Assembly: GCA_037975125.1 (NCBI GenBank)
Contig: CM075853.1
Span: 27,357,663-27,421,662, forward strand
DNA: 64,000 nt
From: Latrodectus hesperus
Taxonomy: Eukaryota; Arthropoda; Arachnida; Araneae; Theridiidae
Reading direction: 5' to 3'
A program made the translations under genes and the position numbers. Below, one piece after another: positions 31,201 to 45,021 of this stretch (position 1 is its first letter; every line of letters begins with the position of its first letter). Below the pieces are notes generated by a model. It had not been told where the DNA came from and did no database searches. It worked only from the letters and a program-made list of their open reading frames with translations.

Positions 31201-32261
31201 GAAAGAGCGGAATTTCTAGTAGCACTCTGCTCTTTTTATTTAGTCTCTATTTTTTTCTATTGTGGTTTCCTGAATACTTAAAGTAGTTTTCGACGAGAAT
31301 TTATTTTGTTTGCTTCCAAAATACTTGTAAGGAGTAAAGAGAATAGAGAACATTTTTTTTCTCGGCCACCATTACTTATCATAAATAATGAAAAAAAGTA
31401 TTAGATTTCAGTTGCAACTAGCTCAAACGCTTGGCTGTTCTTGAGAACATAAAAAATAATTTAAAAACATTTAAGAAAATTTGAATTGTATTAAGAAAGA
31501 AAGTAGTTATTTAGAATCTCGCTCATTTTTTTAACAGCTTCATTATTTCAGTATTCGATATAATTTACGAAATTCACTGTTATAAAAAAGGAATAGCAAT
31601 AAGCTGGGTGAAATAATGAGTATGAGTAATAAGAATAAATAAATTGGTAATCTTACACTTATTTTCAACTTTATCTAATTGAATGAATTACGCTTATATT
31701 ATAATGAAAGAACTACAATTCATAATTTTTATGATTACTTAAATAATACATTTTTACACAGAAAAAGTATTATAGCTATTAAAAAATTGTTTTAGGATAA
31801 AATACAAAAGTATTATTAAATTTTTATTCTGCACGTTTAATAAAACTCTCATAAAATTTTATTCAGATAGTGCAACGGGTTTTCTTTAATGCAATTTTAA
31901 AAATTCAAATTATTTTTGTCAAAAATTAATAAAATTATCTAAATAAATAATATAACCTAATTGTGTGGTTTATAAGAAAATTCTTCTTCTATTTACATTT
32001 AACTGAAAAATTGACATTTAATTTTTGTAAGAATCTTGCACGTGTCACTGATATTAAATGTTTCAGTGACAGATCCTAAAATAAGCACAACTTGAAATAG
32101 AAATATCTTGATTCCTCATCGATGCATCAAAGTATATTTCCTTATAAGTATGTTAATAAAAGCAAGCTTCGCAAAAAGTGAAGTTGCAATACTATAAAAA
32201 CAAATAAGCGAATATGGCTGGTAGATTTAATATTCAAAGGGAAAGAACTATGATTACGAAT

Positions 32262-32458
32262 AAAACTAAAACTCCATGGCACGACAGCCCATGTGTTCAT
32301 GGCCTACAGTGTCCATAACTGTTTTCATGACCCAGGGCCCTGGGGTGCGAAGCATTTGTCCCAGCTAGGTGGTCAGCCTAACGTAAGACTCCCAGTGTTT
32401 AGTTCCCAAGCATGCTTGGTACTCAGTTAATCGACCCACTGAAGGGATGTAAGGTTGA
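32262..32458 (-). mobile_element. SINE family A, 5'-truncated copy
   Basis: Reverse-complement match to the body and tail of the full SINE at 33576-33860 (catggcacgacagcccatgt, gcgaagcat, ggtcagcctaacgtaagact, cgacccactgaaggg). It lacks the tRNA-like head. It is flanked by a perfect 12-bp target duplication, ATGATTACGAAT, at 32250-32261 and 32459-32470, so the copy was truncated at insertion and not later. Confidence 0.88.
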
Positions 32459-33575
32459 ATGATTACGAATGCAAAAAGAATAATATTACATCGATTTTCA
32501 AATGTTTGAAATCAGTTTGCGTTATTATTAAAAGCAATGAAAATCTTGAATAAACTTAGGAAAATGTTCATGCATGCTTTAGTCGTAAATATAAAAAGTT
32601 TAAAAATAAAAACGATACAGGACTATTAATATGATTAAAAAGAAATATAAGTATCATAATAAATATGGTGCATTCATTATTTACTCATATCTAAATGAAG
32701 TAACAAAAAAGACATTAGAACAAGCAAACAAAATGTTTCATATTCTAATCACTGATTCTCTGAGTTTCATCAAGACGTTTTAATAGTATCAAATAAGATT
32801 GGCATTTTCTATTATTTGCAAGACATTTACTTATGTCCATTGAAGCATTTGCATAATAATTTTAGCTTTATCCAGATACACACATGTTAAACTAAACATA
32901 ATGTTCTAATAAGCATTCATCAAAAAATCATCAATATCTTCATCCTTACTATAAATAGCTTCACATCATCACAATAAATATGTTAACTAATGGCAGTCAT
33001 TGTCGTTTGGAGGCGTACTTCATCGGTATAGGAAACACCCCATTTGAACTAGAACCATTAAATGACATATGGTGTAAGCATGATTTTATGATTTAAGATA
33101 GCATCTTACCCGATGTTGAACATAATGCTCTGTGGTTTTAAGGAATTTTGGAGGCAAAATTATACTTTGCGTGTATTAAAATACATGTGAAATGACAATA
33201 GGTGGCATTTAACTTTACCAAGGTATTTCAGTAAAGAAACCTGACTGCATGTTCAACAAGGAACTCTTAAATGCTGAAAGAATAGAAACTATTTACACAA
33301 AATATAGAAATTATTTCAAATATATCCATGTAACCGTAGGATTCAATGGTTATTGCATTAAATAAATAAATGTCAGTTTCAACGACAGCCATTTATTTAA
33401 CGCAAAGGTAAAATAGCTGTTGGCATAGCTTGTATAATTATATTATGCAGTAATTAATTGCTTCACAGACAATATCTTAACCTAGTAATCGGTAAATTTG
33501 AAAGCATGATCTTTTCTATGCAGAATTAATATATTTCTAATTTCTTACATTTTATGCCTAAGCATCATTACCTAC

Positions 33576-33860
33576 AGCCCAGTGGCTTAGTGGCAGCTTT
33601 TCACGCTCCCATGACACAGGTCAGACGTTCGATCCTCGGGCTGGGCAAGGCTGACTCAGCCTTTCATCCCTTCAGTGGGTTGATAAACTGAGTACCAAGA
33701 AGCATGCTTGGGTACTAAATACTTGGGAGTCTTACGTTAGGCTGACCACCTAACTGGGACATATGCTTCGCACCTCAGGGCCCTCGGTCATGAAAACAGT
33801 TATGGGCACTGTAGGCCTTGGCCCACATGGGCTGTCGTGCCATGGAGTTTAGTTTAGTTT
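33576..33860 (+). mobile_element. SINE family A, full-length, tRNA-derived
   Basis: Starts GCCCAGTGGCTTAGTGGCAG (A box TGGCTTAGTGGC) with B box ACGTTCGATCCT about 35 bases on. The first about 70 bases close as a tRNA-like acceptor stem (GCCCAG with CTGGGC). A unique body of about 200 bases follows, and the end is a (TTTAG)n tail near 33850. A perfect 12-bp target-site duplication, ATCATTACCTAC, occurs at 33564-33575 and 33861-33872. This supports retroposition by a LINE partner. Confidence 0.93.
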
Positions 33861-34416
33861 ATCATTACCTACGGAATCGTTTGATTTAGAAAATTCTACG
33901 AGATAATTTTTGTTACATTACTGATATACTTTTAAGGAGCTTTTTTTCTGGGAATTTTATTAGACATTTTAAATGAAATTTTAAATTAAAAGCTATTGTG
34001 ATTGAAATATAAACGCATAATTGAGATTGAAAAGAAATTAAATATATACGTCAGCAATCGATATTGAAATGTAATAAAAACAATAGAAAACTATAGATAT
34101 TGTTTGATTTTGCACAGTTTTTGTGCAATTGCTAACATATCGTTTGCTTGAAAGATAAAGATTTTATTTTTCTACCATTCACTGTCAACTAAAACATTCA
34201 ATTATATTTTAACAATTATAAGCATTTTTAAATAGCATTTTAAATTTCCTTCTTATACTATTTTTTAAAGTACTGACGAATTTTATAGATTACTTAATTG
34301 AGATACTTAAAAAACATTTTATGAGATATTTATACAAAAAAAACATTATAAAATAACCAATCTTTTTATTTTCCTATAAAAGAAGAAAATAGAAGATTCC
34401 TTGGAACCAAGCTAGT

Positions 34417-34782
34417 TTGTTCAACGATTGTATACGTAAGCTTCAAATGGTGCGCAGATTCTTCAAAGAGTCTGGTCACGATGTGAATATGGTTAAGCCT
34501 CTTACGAAAGCGTGGCCTATTTTGCTATTCTTGAAAGGAGAAGCCGGGGCAGGAGGAATTTATTTTAACACGAAGCCTAAAGAGTTAAGTTCCAAGCAGA
34601 GAAGCTTTTCGGTGTTATGTACGCTGTTCGTAAGGATAGAAATGTTGATACACGGGTATTTCCTTTACTTATTGAAAAGTTCCCCTGACTTTAAGTATTT
34701 TTATTCAGATGTATTCAAATATCTAGAAGAGATAGACTTTGAATTGAAAACTGAAACTTTATTTTTGATCAGTAAAGAATAA
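34417..34782 (+). other. Open frame of 121 codons, unknown, possibly a pseudogene fragment
   Basis: The longest plus-strand frame in the window that is not made of simple repeat or transposase. The first 240 bases are richer in GC than the surrounding intron, with coding-like text such as F-L-K-G-E-A-G-A-G-G-I-Y-F. The later part is AT-rich and probably random. An acceptor-like ttggaaccaagctag ends near 34413. No domain was recognised and no splice partner was seen. It lies in the sense orientation opposite to the receptor, inside its giant intron. It could be a decayed mobile-element open reading frame, a conserved element or chance. Confidence 0.2.
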
Positions 34783-36039
34783 AGTTTATTTCCATTGGTT
34801 AAAAAGGGGTTTGTGTAGGTTGCAAAAGAATATATTCACAGCTTCTTTTGTGTTTTTGAAAACATTAATGTGTGTTTAAAAGCTTCAATACTGAAAAATT
34901 ATTAAATTATTTTATGAATATATATTTTATTTTAGAAAACATTTCATACATTTTTGTAAATGTAAATTATTTAAAACTCCAAAACATTATTTTACTTTTA
35001 GATACGTTCAATAACTATTTAAAAATAATAAATATGACTTCTTTGTGTACGCGGAAATACTTGCAAAATTTAGAAAGGGGAATGTACATATCACTTAACA
35101 TTACTGTAAATTAGAATGTTATTAATACAATAAACTGTCGGCAACAGCATGTAAAAAAAGACGAGAAGTATTATCCAAAGTATCTAGCAGAAGAATGTGT
35201 TCACATAAAAAACAATATTTCTTCACTGGGTTTTCCTTAAAAAGCGAGATTAAACAGAATCATTAATTCAAACTAAGTTTATATAGCTAAGCTTAGCATT
35301 TATTTTACATAAATAGTAAAGTTATGATTTTTATAATTAGCTGTATTGTCAAATGTTTCCTGCTAATAAAATTTCTATTTGGCATTTAAAAAAGCTACTT
35401 TTTTAGTAAGATTATAATTAAACTGAAATTAAATTTTTTTCACGAATTATATAGTTGCTACCTTCACATTTGAAATGTTAATTTCCAAATATTGAACAAA
35501 ACTTAGTAATTTATATATTTATTATAGTTAATTCTAAAAAAAATTGAAGGTTATATATAAGAACAATTTTCACAATCCTATTTTACGATGAATCATTGAC
35601 TTTTTGTTTTAGATATATCTTAAAAATAATTTTATTGTGAAAGTGGCTGTAATCAATTTTAATTTTTAGAAGGAAAATTAGTATGCTTATTAAGATAAAA
35701 TCTAATTTTTAAGTTGTAAAACAATTAAAAATGACTGTGTACTTTGTTTTCTACAACTATACAGTAATATGTGGTTTATTTTGCGACAAAATGAGGGCGT
35801 TTTCCAGCAATGTATATTACACTGAAGAGAGCTTATTTGTTTTAAAATTACATAATTTATAATTTCTGTAAAAATATTTTTCTAAAATTAAAAATTATAT
35901 TTCCTGCCAAATGATTTTAAAAGTACCATTTCTACGCTTTGTATCATTACTTATTTGATTTTGAAATTATCTTTATTTTTATATTCCATCCTCACTAGAA
36001 TACCATAGAAATATATGGGAAAATGAACACATCAAAATT

Positions 36040-36540
36040 GGAAAATATCTACCGTTGCCAAGTTATAAAATATACAAGAACTTAATAAGGACTTCCGCCA
36101 GAGTTTACTCAAATCTACTCTCGGCACCAGACGAATAAGTCAAGAGTAGCTTTAAATAGGACTAAAGAGTCGGATAATTAGGTAAGGTTTATGCATAATA
36201 ATTAATGAGGCAGAAGCTCCCACCTGAATAAGCGCATTCCGGCAGCTATCGGGAATTCAGATTAAAATTAGTAGCTCTAATTCCCCATATTCCGGAAACC
36301 TCATTATTAAAGGTAAACTGAAGCTATCAGTTATTGCAATGAGCAATGCTGCTTTTCCAGCTGATATCTTTGTCTTTTGTATTCAACCCTCAAATTCTCA
36401 GTAGGATTAAACCAGAACTTCAGCCTGTAGGGGTTTGAAAACTCTAAAATCGGAAATTCAATGAAAATCGCAGGCCCTTACTCATCATCAAGTTTGACAG
36501 CGAGTGGGAAAGCTATTTAAATCATCATGACAACAGGAAA
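36040..36540. promoter_or_regulatory. GC-richer intronic island, possible regulatory element
   Basis: About 500 bases of mixed, non-repetitive sequence within very AT-rich intron, with no open frame above background and no transposon ends. Composition alone suggests constraint; no specific binding site is claimed. Confidence 0.25.
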
Positions 36541-36646
36541 TAATTATTTATACATTTAGTTGGTAAATTTAAAAAAGAGAAATATTTTATGGTGTTTAAT
36601 TTCAGTTTACAAAAAATATTAGGTGTTATCAGTAATAAATATGATT

Positions 36647-36684
36647 TAGTATTAGAATAATATAAAAATATTATTCTAATACTA
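36647..36684. repeat. 17-bp perfect hairpin beside a microsatellite
   Basis: TAGTATTAGAATAATAT pairs with ATATTATTCTAATACTA around AAAA. It sits 5 bases before the (AT)n(GT)n tract. Confidence 0.92.
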
Positions 36685-36685
36685 T

Positions 36686-36688
<3 letters not shown>

Positions 36689-36777
<89 letters not shown>
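36689..36777. repeat. Compound (AT)n(GT)n microsatellite
   Basis: (AT)n to 36736, then (TG)n, about 20 units, to 36777. Confidence 0.97.
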
Positions 36778-36778
<1 letters not shown>

Positions 36779-39009
36779 TAGGATTAATTTAAAGGATTAC
36801 AAAGTAGATGTCACCTTATGAAAAAAACTGTATTTAAACACTTATCTTAATTAACAAGCTAATGATAAATGCATTTTTCATTTTAGTTAACATACTTTCA
36901 AGATGGCCCCGAATATTATTTAACAAACTCTAAAAAATTTTGTTTGGAAAAAATTACTTAAATTAATCATTCATTGAAGAAATGTGACTTTCAACTGCGT
37001 ATTTTACTATTTTCTTAAATTTACCTGAAAATACTGAAAGAAAAGGATTGTAACATTTATTGCTAAAAAAATAAACCGTCAAATTGAGCATACTGATTAG
37101 AAAAGTAAATTTAACTATACTTTTCACATGAAAAAAAGCAATACTTAGATACAATAATACAAACTTAAGAAAGGACATACTAAAAAAAAACGCCGATATC
37201 AGCAAGAAAACAATCAATTGCGGTTAGAACAATATAAGGCCAATCACGGTCGAGAATTCTCAACAATCACTGCGGTCGCGGTTCTGCGTCAATCCTAGAG
37301 TTTTAAATCCGCACAAAAAGCAATCCATGAGAGTGTCTTCTGTCTAAATGCAAGAGAAGGAAGAATGCTGCTCCGGAACGAAAGAAAAACGGGAAATAAA
37401 TAAATGAAAACGAATAAGAGGAATAGGTGAGTGAAAAAAAGGAAAATCGGACATCTCATCTTGTTTAGGTTTATTCTTTCTTATTTTCTTTCTCATTTTG
37501 TTCTTATTGACTGGACAAATAGAAGGACATCGAAGTTTACTCCAAGTGAAGGTTTTGTCTGCTCTTGCAATGGACCAGAATGGACAAGTTGTAGGCATCG
37601 CCTTCCATAAATTAGTACCAGATTCTTTCAGGAAAGCTTTCTTTTCTTCTCTTGCTCATCTTATTCCTTTTTTCGATTTGCAGAAGGATTCTTTCTGGAG
37701 TTCTTCTCGTTCGTTTAGAATTATTGAAAGCGAACTGGTGAATGTTGTTCCAGAACTTTTGATTTTCAATGCACTTGTACATCTGTGCTTTTTTTAGATT
37801 GTCCTACTGCGTCGCTGTTTATTGACGGAAAATGGTAAAGTAGTTGATAAGTTGGGGCAAAATAAACTGCTCTAGGAATGGGTAAAGAATTATTTTGCAT
37901 ATTTTGGATCAATTACTTTTAAAATTCTCTTCTTGAAACCTCATCAATTCATTTTGGCATCAATTCAATTGGTCAATTTTGAATTAAATAAAAATCCAAA
38001 TTATTTCTAATGTTATTGTTGATAACAGAATATTCACTATTAAATACCACTTTTTTAAAATATAATTTATATAAATATTCATTTATTGAAATAGTCTTAA
38101 ACACAAATATAAAGATAATTAAAAATGCAAAAATTCAAAAATCTGCCTAATGTGGGATTAAATTCTAATTAGTAAAATGTTAATGTTGTGACTACGAAAA
38201 TGAAAAATGTAGATTGCAAATAATATAAATTAACGTTAAGAGTATTAAAATGTTTTACAGAAAATGTAATTAAATTATATGTTGAAACAAGTATATATTA
38301 TGAAAAAGAAAACTGATTTAAATAATCAAAAAATTACTAAGGAAAAGAAGTTATTCACACAATTTGTATTACTAACTCACATGTTTTGTGATGTTCTTTA
38401 TTAAATTAGCATAAAGTTTTATCAATATTGTATTTGTAAAATTATAAATTAACAATCTATTGTTTAATCCTAAAAAAGGTAACCATACATTTACTTTTAA
38501 AACTTCAATCATACATAATAGATGAAACGAACCTTTGATACTCTTTTTCTCTTTTTTTTATCTTACTTTTTACAAAGATACTCTTTTTTACACCTTATAT
38601 GCAGAAAAATATTGAGCTACATCCCCATATAGTTTTATTATAAAAGAATAATTTCATAACATAGTGGCAATATAATTCGAAATTTTTCAATTATCGATGT
38701 ATTAATCTACTTGTTAATTTTTTAAAAATAGGTCATTTGTATAAAAGAACTAAAATAATTTTTACTTTCTGGAAATCAATAAAGTATTAAAATACAATCA
38801 CCTTTATAAAATAAGAAATACTAGTTTACTTTACGCGAGAATTTTAATTCTTATTTGAAATTAAATTCTAAATTTTTTGTATAAAATGCATTTAAATGAC
38901 GAGGGAAAAAATTCAAAAAAGAATGGTATTTTTCTATTGTTTCTATATATAAGTTTCACTTTAATTAACTATTACAGCAATATAAGTAAACTGACTGCAA
39001 AAGAAACAA

Positions 39010-39425
39010 GTTTTATTCTATGGGTGGAAGTCGTGGTTGGCTTTTTGGTTAGAGCGTCGTTCTCATTATTGGTAGGCAGTGAGTTCGAATCCCGACTAAA
39101 CCGAAGTCCCATCGTGTTCGCTACAGGCGGCTGGGGTACGTTAAAACTGGAAATGGTTGCAATGTCCTCCAAGTGAAATGATACCTCAACAGATGGCAGG
39201 AAAAGTATTCTGGGTCTGCTTACTGTTATTAGTTTGTAATGACATTTTGCTTCACAATCATGAAAACTTCACGGAGCAGCTTCTATTTAACTGGTAGAGC
39301 CCAATTCAGGGCTGAGTACAGGGATGCATGCTGGTGCAACAACATCACCCAATGGGTGTCTCTCTATATAAAATGCCGTCACTTCTGCCCCTTGTAGTTC
39401 TACAAATTATAAATCCTAGTATCAG
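39010..39425 (+). mobile_element. SINE family B, tRNA-derived
   Basis: A box-like TGGTTAGAGCG, then B box GAGTTCGAATCCC at 39080. The body includes atcgtgttcg, gttaaaactgg and tcctccaagtg, and the 3' part has gcagcttctat, taactggtagagcccaa. The same blocks in the same order occur at 63714-64000. The 3' boundary is uncertain; no target duplication was identified. Confidence 0.8.
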
Positions 39426-39565
39426 GGTATTATACAATAATATTATTATATTACAAATATAACAATTATCTTATTAATTTTTCAATAAACATTTCGGTTA
39501 CTTCCAAATGATAGTTTGAGAATAAAATTGAGTATTATTTAGTTTATTAGTTTATACTGATGTTT

Positions 39566-39588
39566 TGTGTGTGTGTGCGCGCGCGCAA
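39566..39588. repeat. (GT)n(GC)n alternating purine-pyrimidine tract
   Basis: GTGTGTGTGTGCGCGCGCGC, a short sequence of the type able to adopt Z-DNA. Confidence 0.85.
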
Positions 39589-40167
39589 AATATTTTCACG
39601 TATAACTTCATTAGAGTTTTTTTAACTACTTTTGTAACCGTTGAAAATGTAGTTATACTAATTGAAAATGTTCAACTAGGTGACCGACCTTTAAATGTCA
39701 TTGCCGAGAACAATTCTTCAACAGTTCTTTACCTTCCAATTTTTCAATAGAACATTAATTCTTCCAATTTCTCATTTTAAAGTGAATAAACCTGCTAATC
39801 TTCTTCTCGTACTTCCCAAGAATGAGAAGAAGTTAAGCATCTCTAAAAGTTAATTATGTCTCCCACACAACTTAATTAACTTCACGCTCTTTGCGTGATC
39901 ACAACCTTAATAGAAAAATCATACGCGCCCATCGTGTCTGAGAATCATTATACTCAATCGTTCTTCTTTGAGCCGAAAAGGAATCTTTGCCTCTCAACGC
40001 AGAAAAAAAATAGTTCAAAAATACTTTGATTAGTTTAGTACTCAAATAAATTCTGTAACGTTAGTTTAAGAAACTATTAAAAATGAAAATAAAAATGTTT
40101 TATTGTTTTTTTTTCAGATTACATAAATTATAAAATAATGCCTTAACTGGTAAATTATGAAATTATG

Positions 40168-40415
<248 letters not shown>

Positions 40416-40519
40416 ATGGTGCATGAGAGTTATGCGTGTATTCCATTAAAAATAATGAAAGATATATTTCTGCAGAAGCTTGGATGGATGGTCATTCTGT
40501 CTTTTGACATGAAACGTTG

Positions 40520-40750
40520 TCTCATCTGAGGATTCGCTGTCCCTCGGTCAAATTAATGACCGCTATCTCAGCAGACCCTTTCCTGCTGCCTTCTCTATCT
40601 GAGTGACAGGTCATCACCGGGAGAGCAGCCGGAAGTCGTCCGGCTCCCGGACGATGGCAGAGCGTTCCGGAGCTATGTGAGATAGAGGGGACAGATGCGT
40701 GAGAGGATGATGTGACCCAGTTAACCGAACTGGGATCGAAAAGAAAACTT
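40520..40750. promoter_or_regulatory. GC-rich island next to a microsatellite
   Basis: The most GC-rich non-coding stretch of the giant intron, with CpG-containing inverted blocks (GCCGGAAGTCGTCCGGC, 40629-40645, and ccggacgatggc). A 79-codon minus-strand frame exists, but it is Ser/Pro/His-rich with no motif and lacks a convincing splice context. It could be an alternative promoter, an enhancer or an unrecognised repeat. Confidence 0.3.
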
Positions 40751-43700
40751 AAAGTACACAAGAAACAAAACCTGGAAAGCTTATTTTAACTTGTTCAATA
40801 TTGATAAATTAATAATTTAGATTTGAATGGCATGTTGGCCAACTTAACTATTTTGATTATCCTTTTTATAATTAGTATTAATTTTTTGAGCAAAAATATC
40901 CATTTTAAGTATTTATTAAAATAACCACACAATTATTTTCAATACACGTTATATTGCACTCCCTTATTTTTACAACGTATAATTTCACTACATCTCTAAT
41001 ATTTTTGTGAACTTTTTCAAAATCAGGATCTATCAGATATTTATTATTTGATTACTGTGGATAAAACACTATTTTGTTGTTCTATGTTTATCGAAAAAAT
41101 ATATTATTCTTCGAGTGAAACATTGTGATACTCAAATGTATTTTCCTTAGCTTAATTTCTGATAGCTTTGAATCCTTATCATCAATTTGACAAACAAAGT
41201 TAGAAATGTTACTTATTTAATGAAATCAAAAAAAAATTTGAACAAAATATATTATTTTTAATAAATGTTGAGACACATAAATTTAAATATTAAAAAAAAT
41301 TTATATAATTCACAGAAAAAATATAAGGAAATTTTTTTCAAAGAGCAAATAAATGCTGTAATGAAATATCTTTCATAAAACTAATTGTCTAAATTAATAA
41401 TTATTTATTTAAATTCAAAGGAAACATAATTCTTAGAAAATATGCAGATATATCTTTTTTTTTATAAAGTACAAATAACGGTGATGAAGATATGTGTTGC
41501 AAAAACTAATTCTTTATCTAAAACATTCTGTAAATTTGTTGTAATTTTCCGCAAATAGGTTTCACTATTAATTATAAATATTTTTTTCATAAATTTTAAG
41601 GAATTACAATTCTGGGATAACAATGATTAGTTAACTCACTATTATATTCTTGTAAAAATTTGATTTATTTTTGAAACCATAACAGCAAAATTATATTTCA
41701 TGAATATATATGTCGTTAGATAAATAGCTGGTTATAATTTCATTAATAATAGATGATGAAACAAAGATTTTAGTTTTAGCATGTGTCTCTGCCAAATAGA
41801 ATATAACAAAAATATCTGCAATGTAGCTTAATTAAGTTACAGAGTGATTAACATGAATTAAACAGTCACTGCAAATTGATTTGAAAATGTTAATGAATAC
41901 TCTAGACTTTTATCAAAAAGGTGCTTTTAAAAACAATTATTAAATATTTTGTGTTGTATATCAAAAAAATCCAATAATTACTTCTTTAATTCTGTTAAAA
42001 TATTCATCAAGATCATTGTTTAAGTAACAAGAGAAGGCATTTACTTTTTCCTTCAAAGAACTATAAATAAAAATCCAATAATTATTTACAAAATTTGAGA
42101 GAAAATATATAGTTCGTGCAGTAACAAATTAAAAAACATTCCATTGCAATAAATGTTTTAATGAAAATTTATTTCCAATTGATAAAAGAATGAAATTATT
42201 TAGTAAAATGAAACTTCTTCGTTTAAAGTAATTATTTAAGACTCGCATCCGTAAAAAATGTATAATAATTGATTTGAAAAAATAACTAGAAAATATTGGT
42301 TGTTCTACAAATCGATTCAGGAAATAATCAATTCAATTAAATACTACAAAATAAGCTTCTGAACAGGAAAAAAATGGAATTAAGAGCAATGAAACTGAAG
42401 ACAACTCGACTCCAATCTCAATATTATCACTTTTTTCTCTCATTACTTATATTTTAGAATAATTACATATTCCAAAACAGATGAAAATATTCCAATAACT
42501 GCAGCCAACAAACGCTTAGAAACAAAAGGAAACTTATTCCAAATTACATCCGCTGCAGTAGAAGACGAACTAATAACTTTTCCTCTTTTGTTCGAATTCA
42601 TTTCCATTAACGTTGCGTCGAAATCCCTGTAACTCAAACGTAACAGAAGAATCTCCGCCCCAAACTAGAAGAAGAAATAACTTTTATTGTTAAACGAAAA
42701 ATAAATTCAGTTCCGATACAAGATTGCTGGGAAGCCTTTCTTCTCAAAGAAGGAAATTGCTAGGAAATAAATTGAGGAGAGACAAAAACAAAAGGTAAGT
42801 TAGCATAATGATTATATCTTTTGAAATAGTAGTTTTTCATAACAATTGTCTGCCTTGAAAATGCTCTGATAGTTTTTGTCAATATCATTCTCATTATTTT
42901 TTCAATTTCTATAATCCAAAATAATGTAGCGTGAAAAATCTTTTTAATATAAGACAATCTTTATTTTTATAATTAATGTCTGAGAGTTAATGTATTTCAA
43001 ATTGAAACATTATTGAATATACCTTGCATACTCAAACATGATTTGCAATAAAAAAATAATTATTTTTGTATTATGTTAAATTTTCGTTATTTTTTTAGCT
43101 TATAAATTGTTCATTGGAATGAATTTGTTTTAGAACTTTTAAAGAAAAACATTGTATTACTTTAAAATTCCGTTTATAATGAATGATAAATTTTCTGTGT
43201 GTTTTGCATTACTTCAAATTTTAATACTTTAAATTATTTCCAAATTATTTAGCAAACAAATTTCTTAGAACAAATATATTTAAGAATAATTATTTGCGTA
43301 AATTTATTATTTTCCCTCGAATAAAATAGTTATATTGCTTGTTATTTATTTGCAGACACGTTATTAATATTATTTTAATTATGAATTTTGTATTATCTTG
43401 AAAACACAAATTTTCATCAAATAAACATTCATACAGGTGAACAAGAAATAAATAACAAATTTTCATATCACTTTAATAGCAAAAATTAAATTATTACCAC
43501 TGCTAAGAAATTTTAAATATTCTTAATTATATAACTGAGATGTATTCTTTAAATCTGTTTCAACTTTATTTGTTAATTATTTTGAACAAGAGATAAACTC
43601 ATATCTTTGTCTTTATTTTAATTATAAATGAGTAATGCAAATTTTAATCTAATTATTTTTTTATTTCAGTGTTATTTAATAAATTTTAAAAGAACATTTG

Positions 43701-44029
43701 TAGTTTAGCAAAAATGACTTCTAAAAATGAGCAATACTTATGGAAAACTGTTGTGAAAACAAAAGCGGAAATGAACTTTAAGCGACAGTAGAAAAGTTAT
43801 TTTCTTCACGCTTCTGTTTTTCAGAGAGCATTTACGTCAATAAATCTGTCTAGAATCCAAATGCTCCACTTTTCCATTGCTATGCTATCCAGTTATTTTT
43901 TATGGTAACGCAAAAAAGAAACTATTAAAATTTGAAGTAAAAATGACAAAATGCAAGTTAAAATCACTAAAAATTGTGATGAGTTTTTGCCAATTGTATA
44001 AAATCTTATTAATTTCTTCCTGAAGAAAT

Positions 44030-45021
<992 letters not shown>

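Noticed and set aside
37498..37797. 99-codon plus-strand frame, Ser/Phe-rich, in a slightly GC-richer patch
   Set aside because: No recognisable domain, no clear splice borders, and an overlapping minus-strand frame of similar quality.
39060..39095. Possible tRNA gene (clear B box)
   Set aside because: The acceptor stem and cloverleaf are incomplete and the segment is shared with a second copy at 63.7 kb, so it is a SINE head. The same reasoning rejects tRNA calls at 33.6, 56.0 and 63.75 kb.
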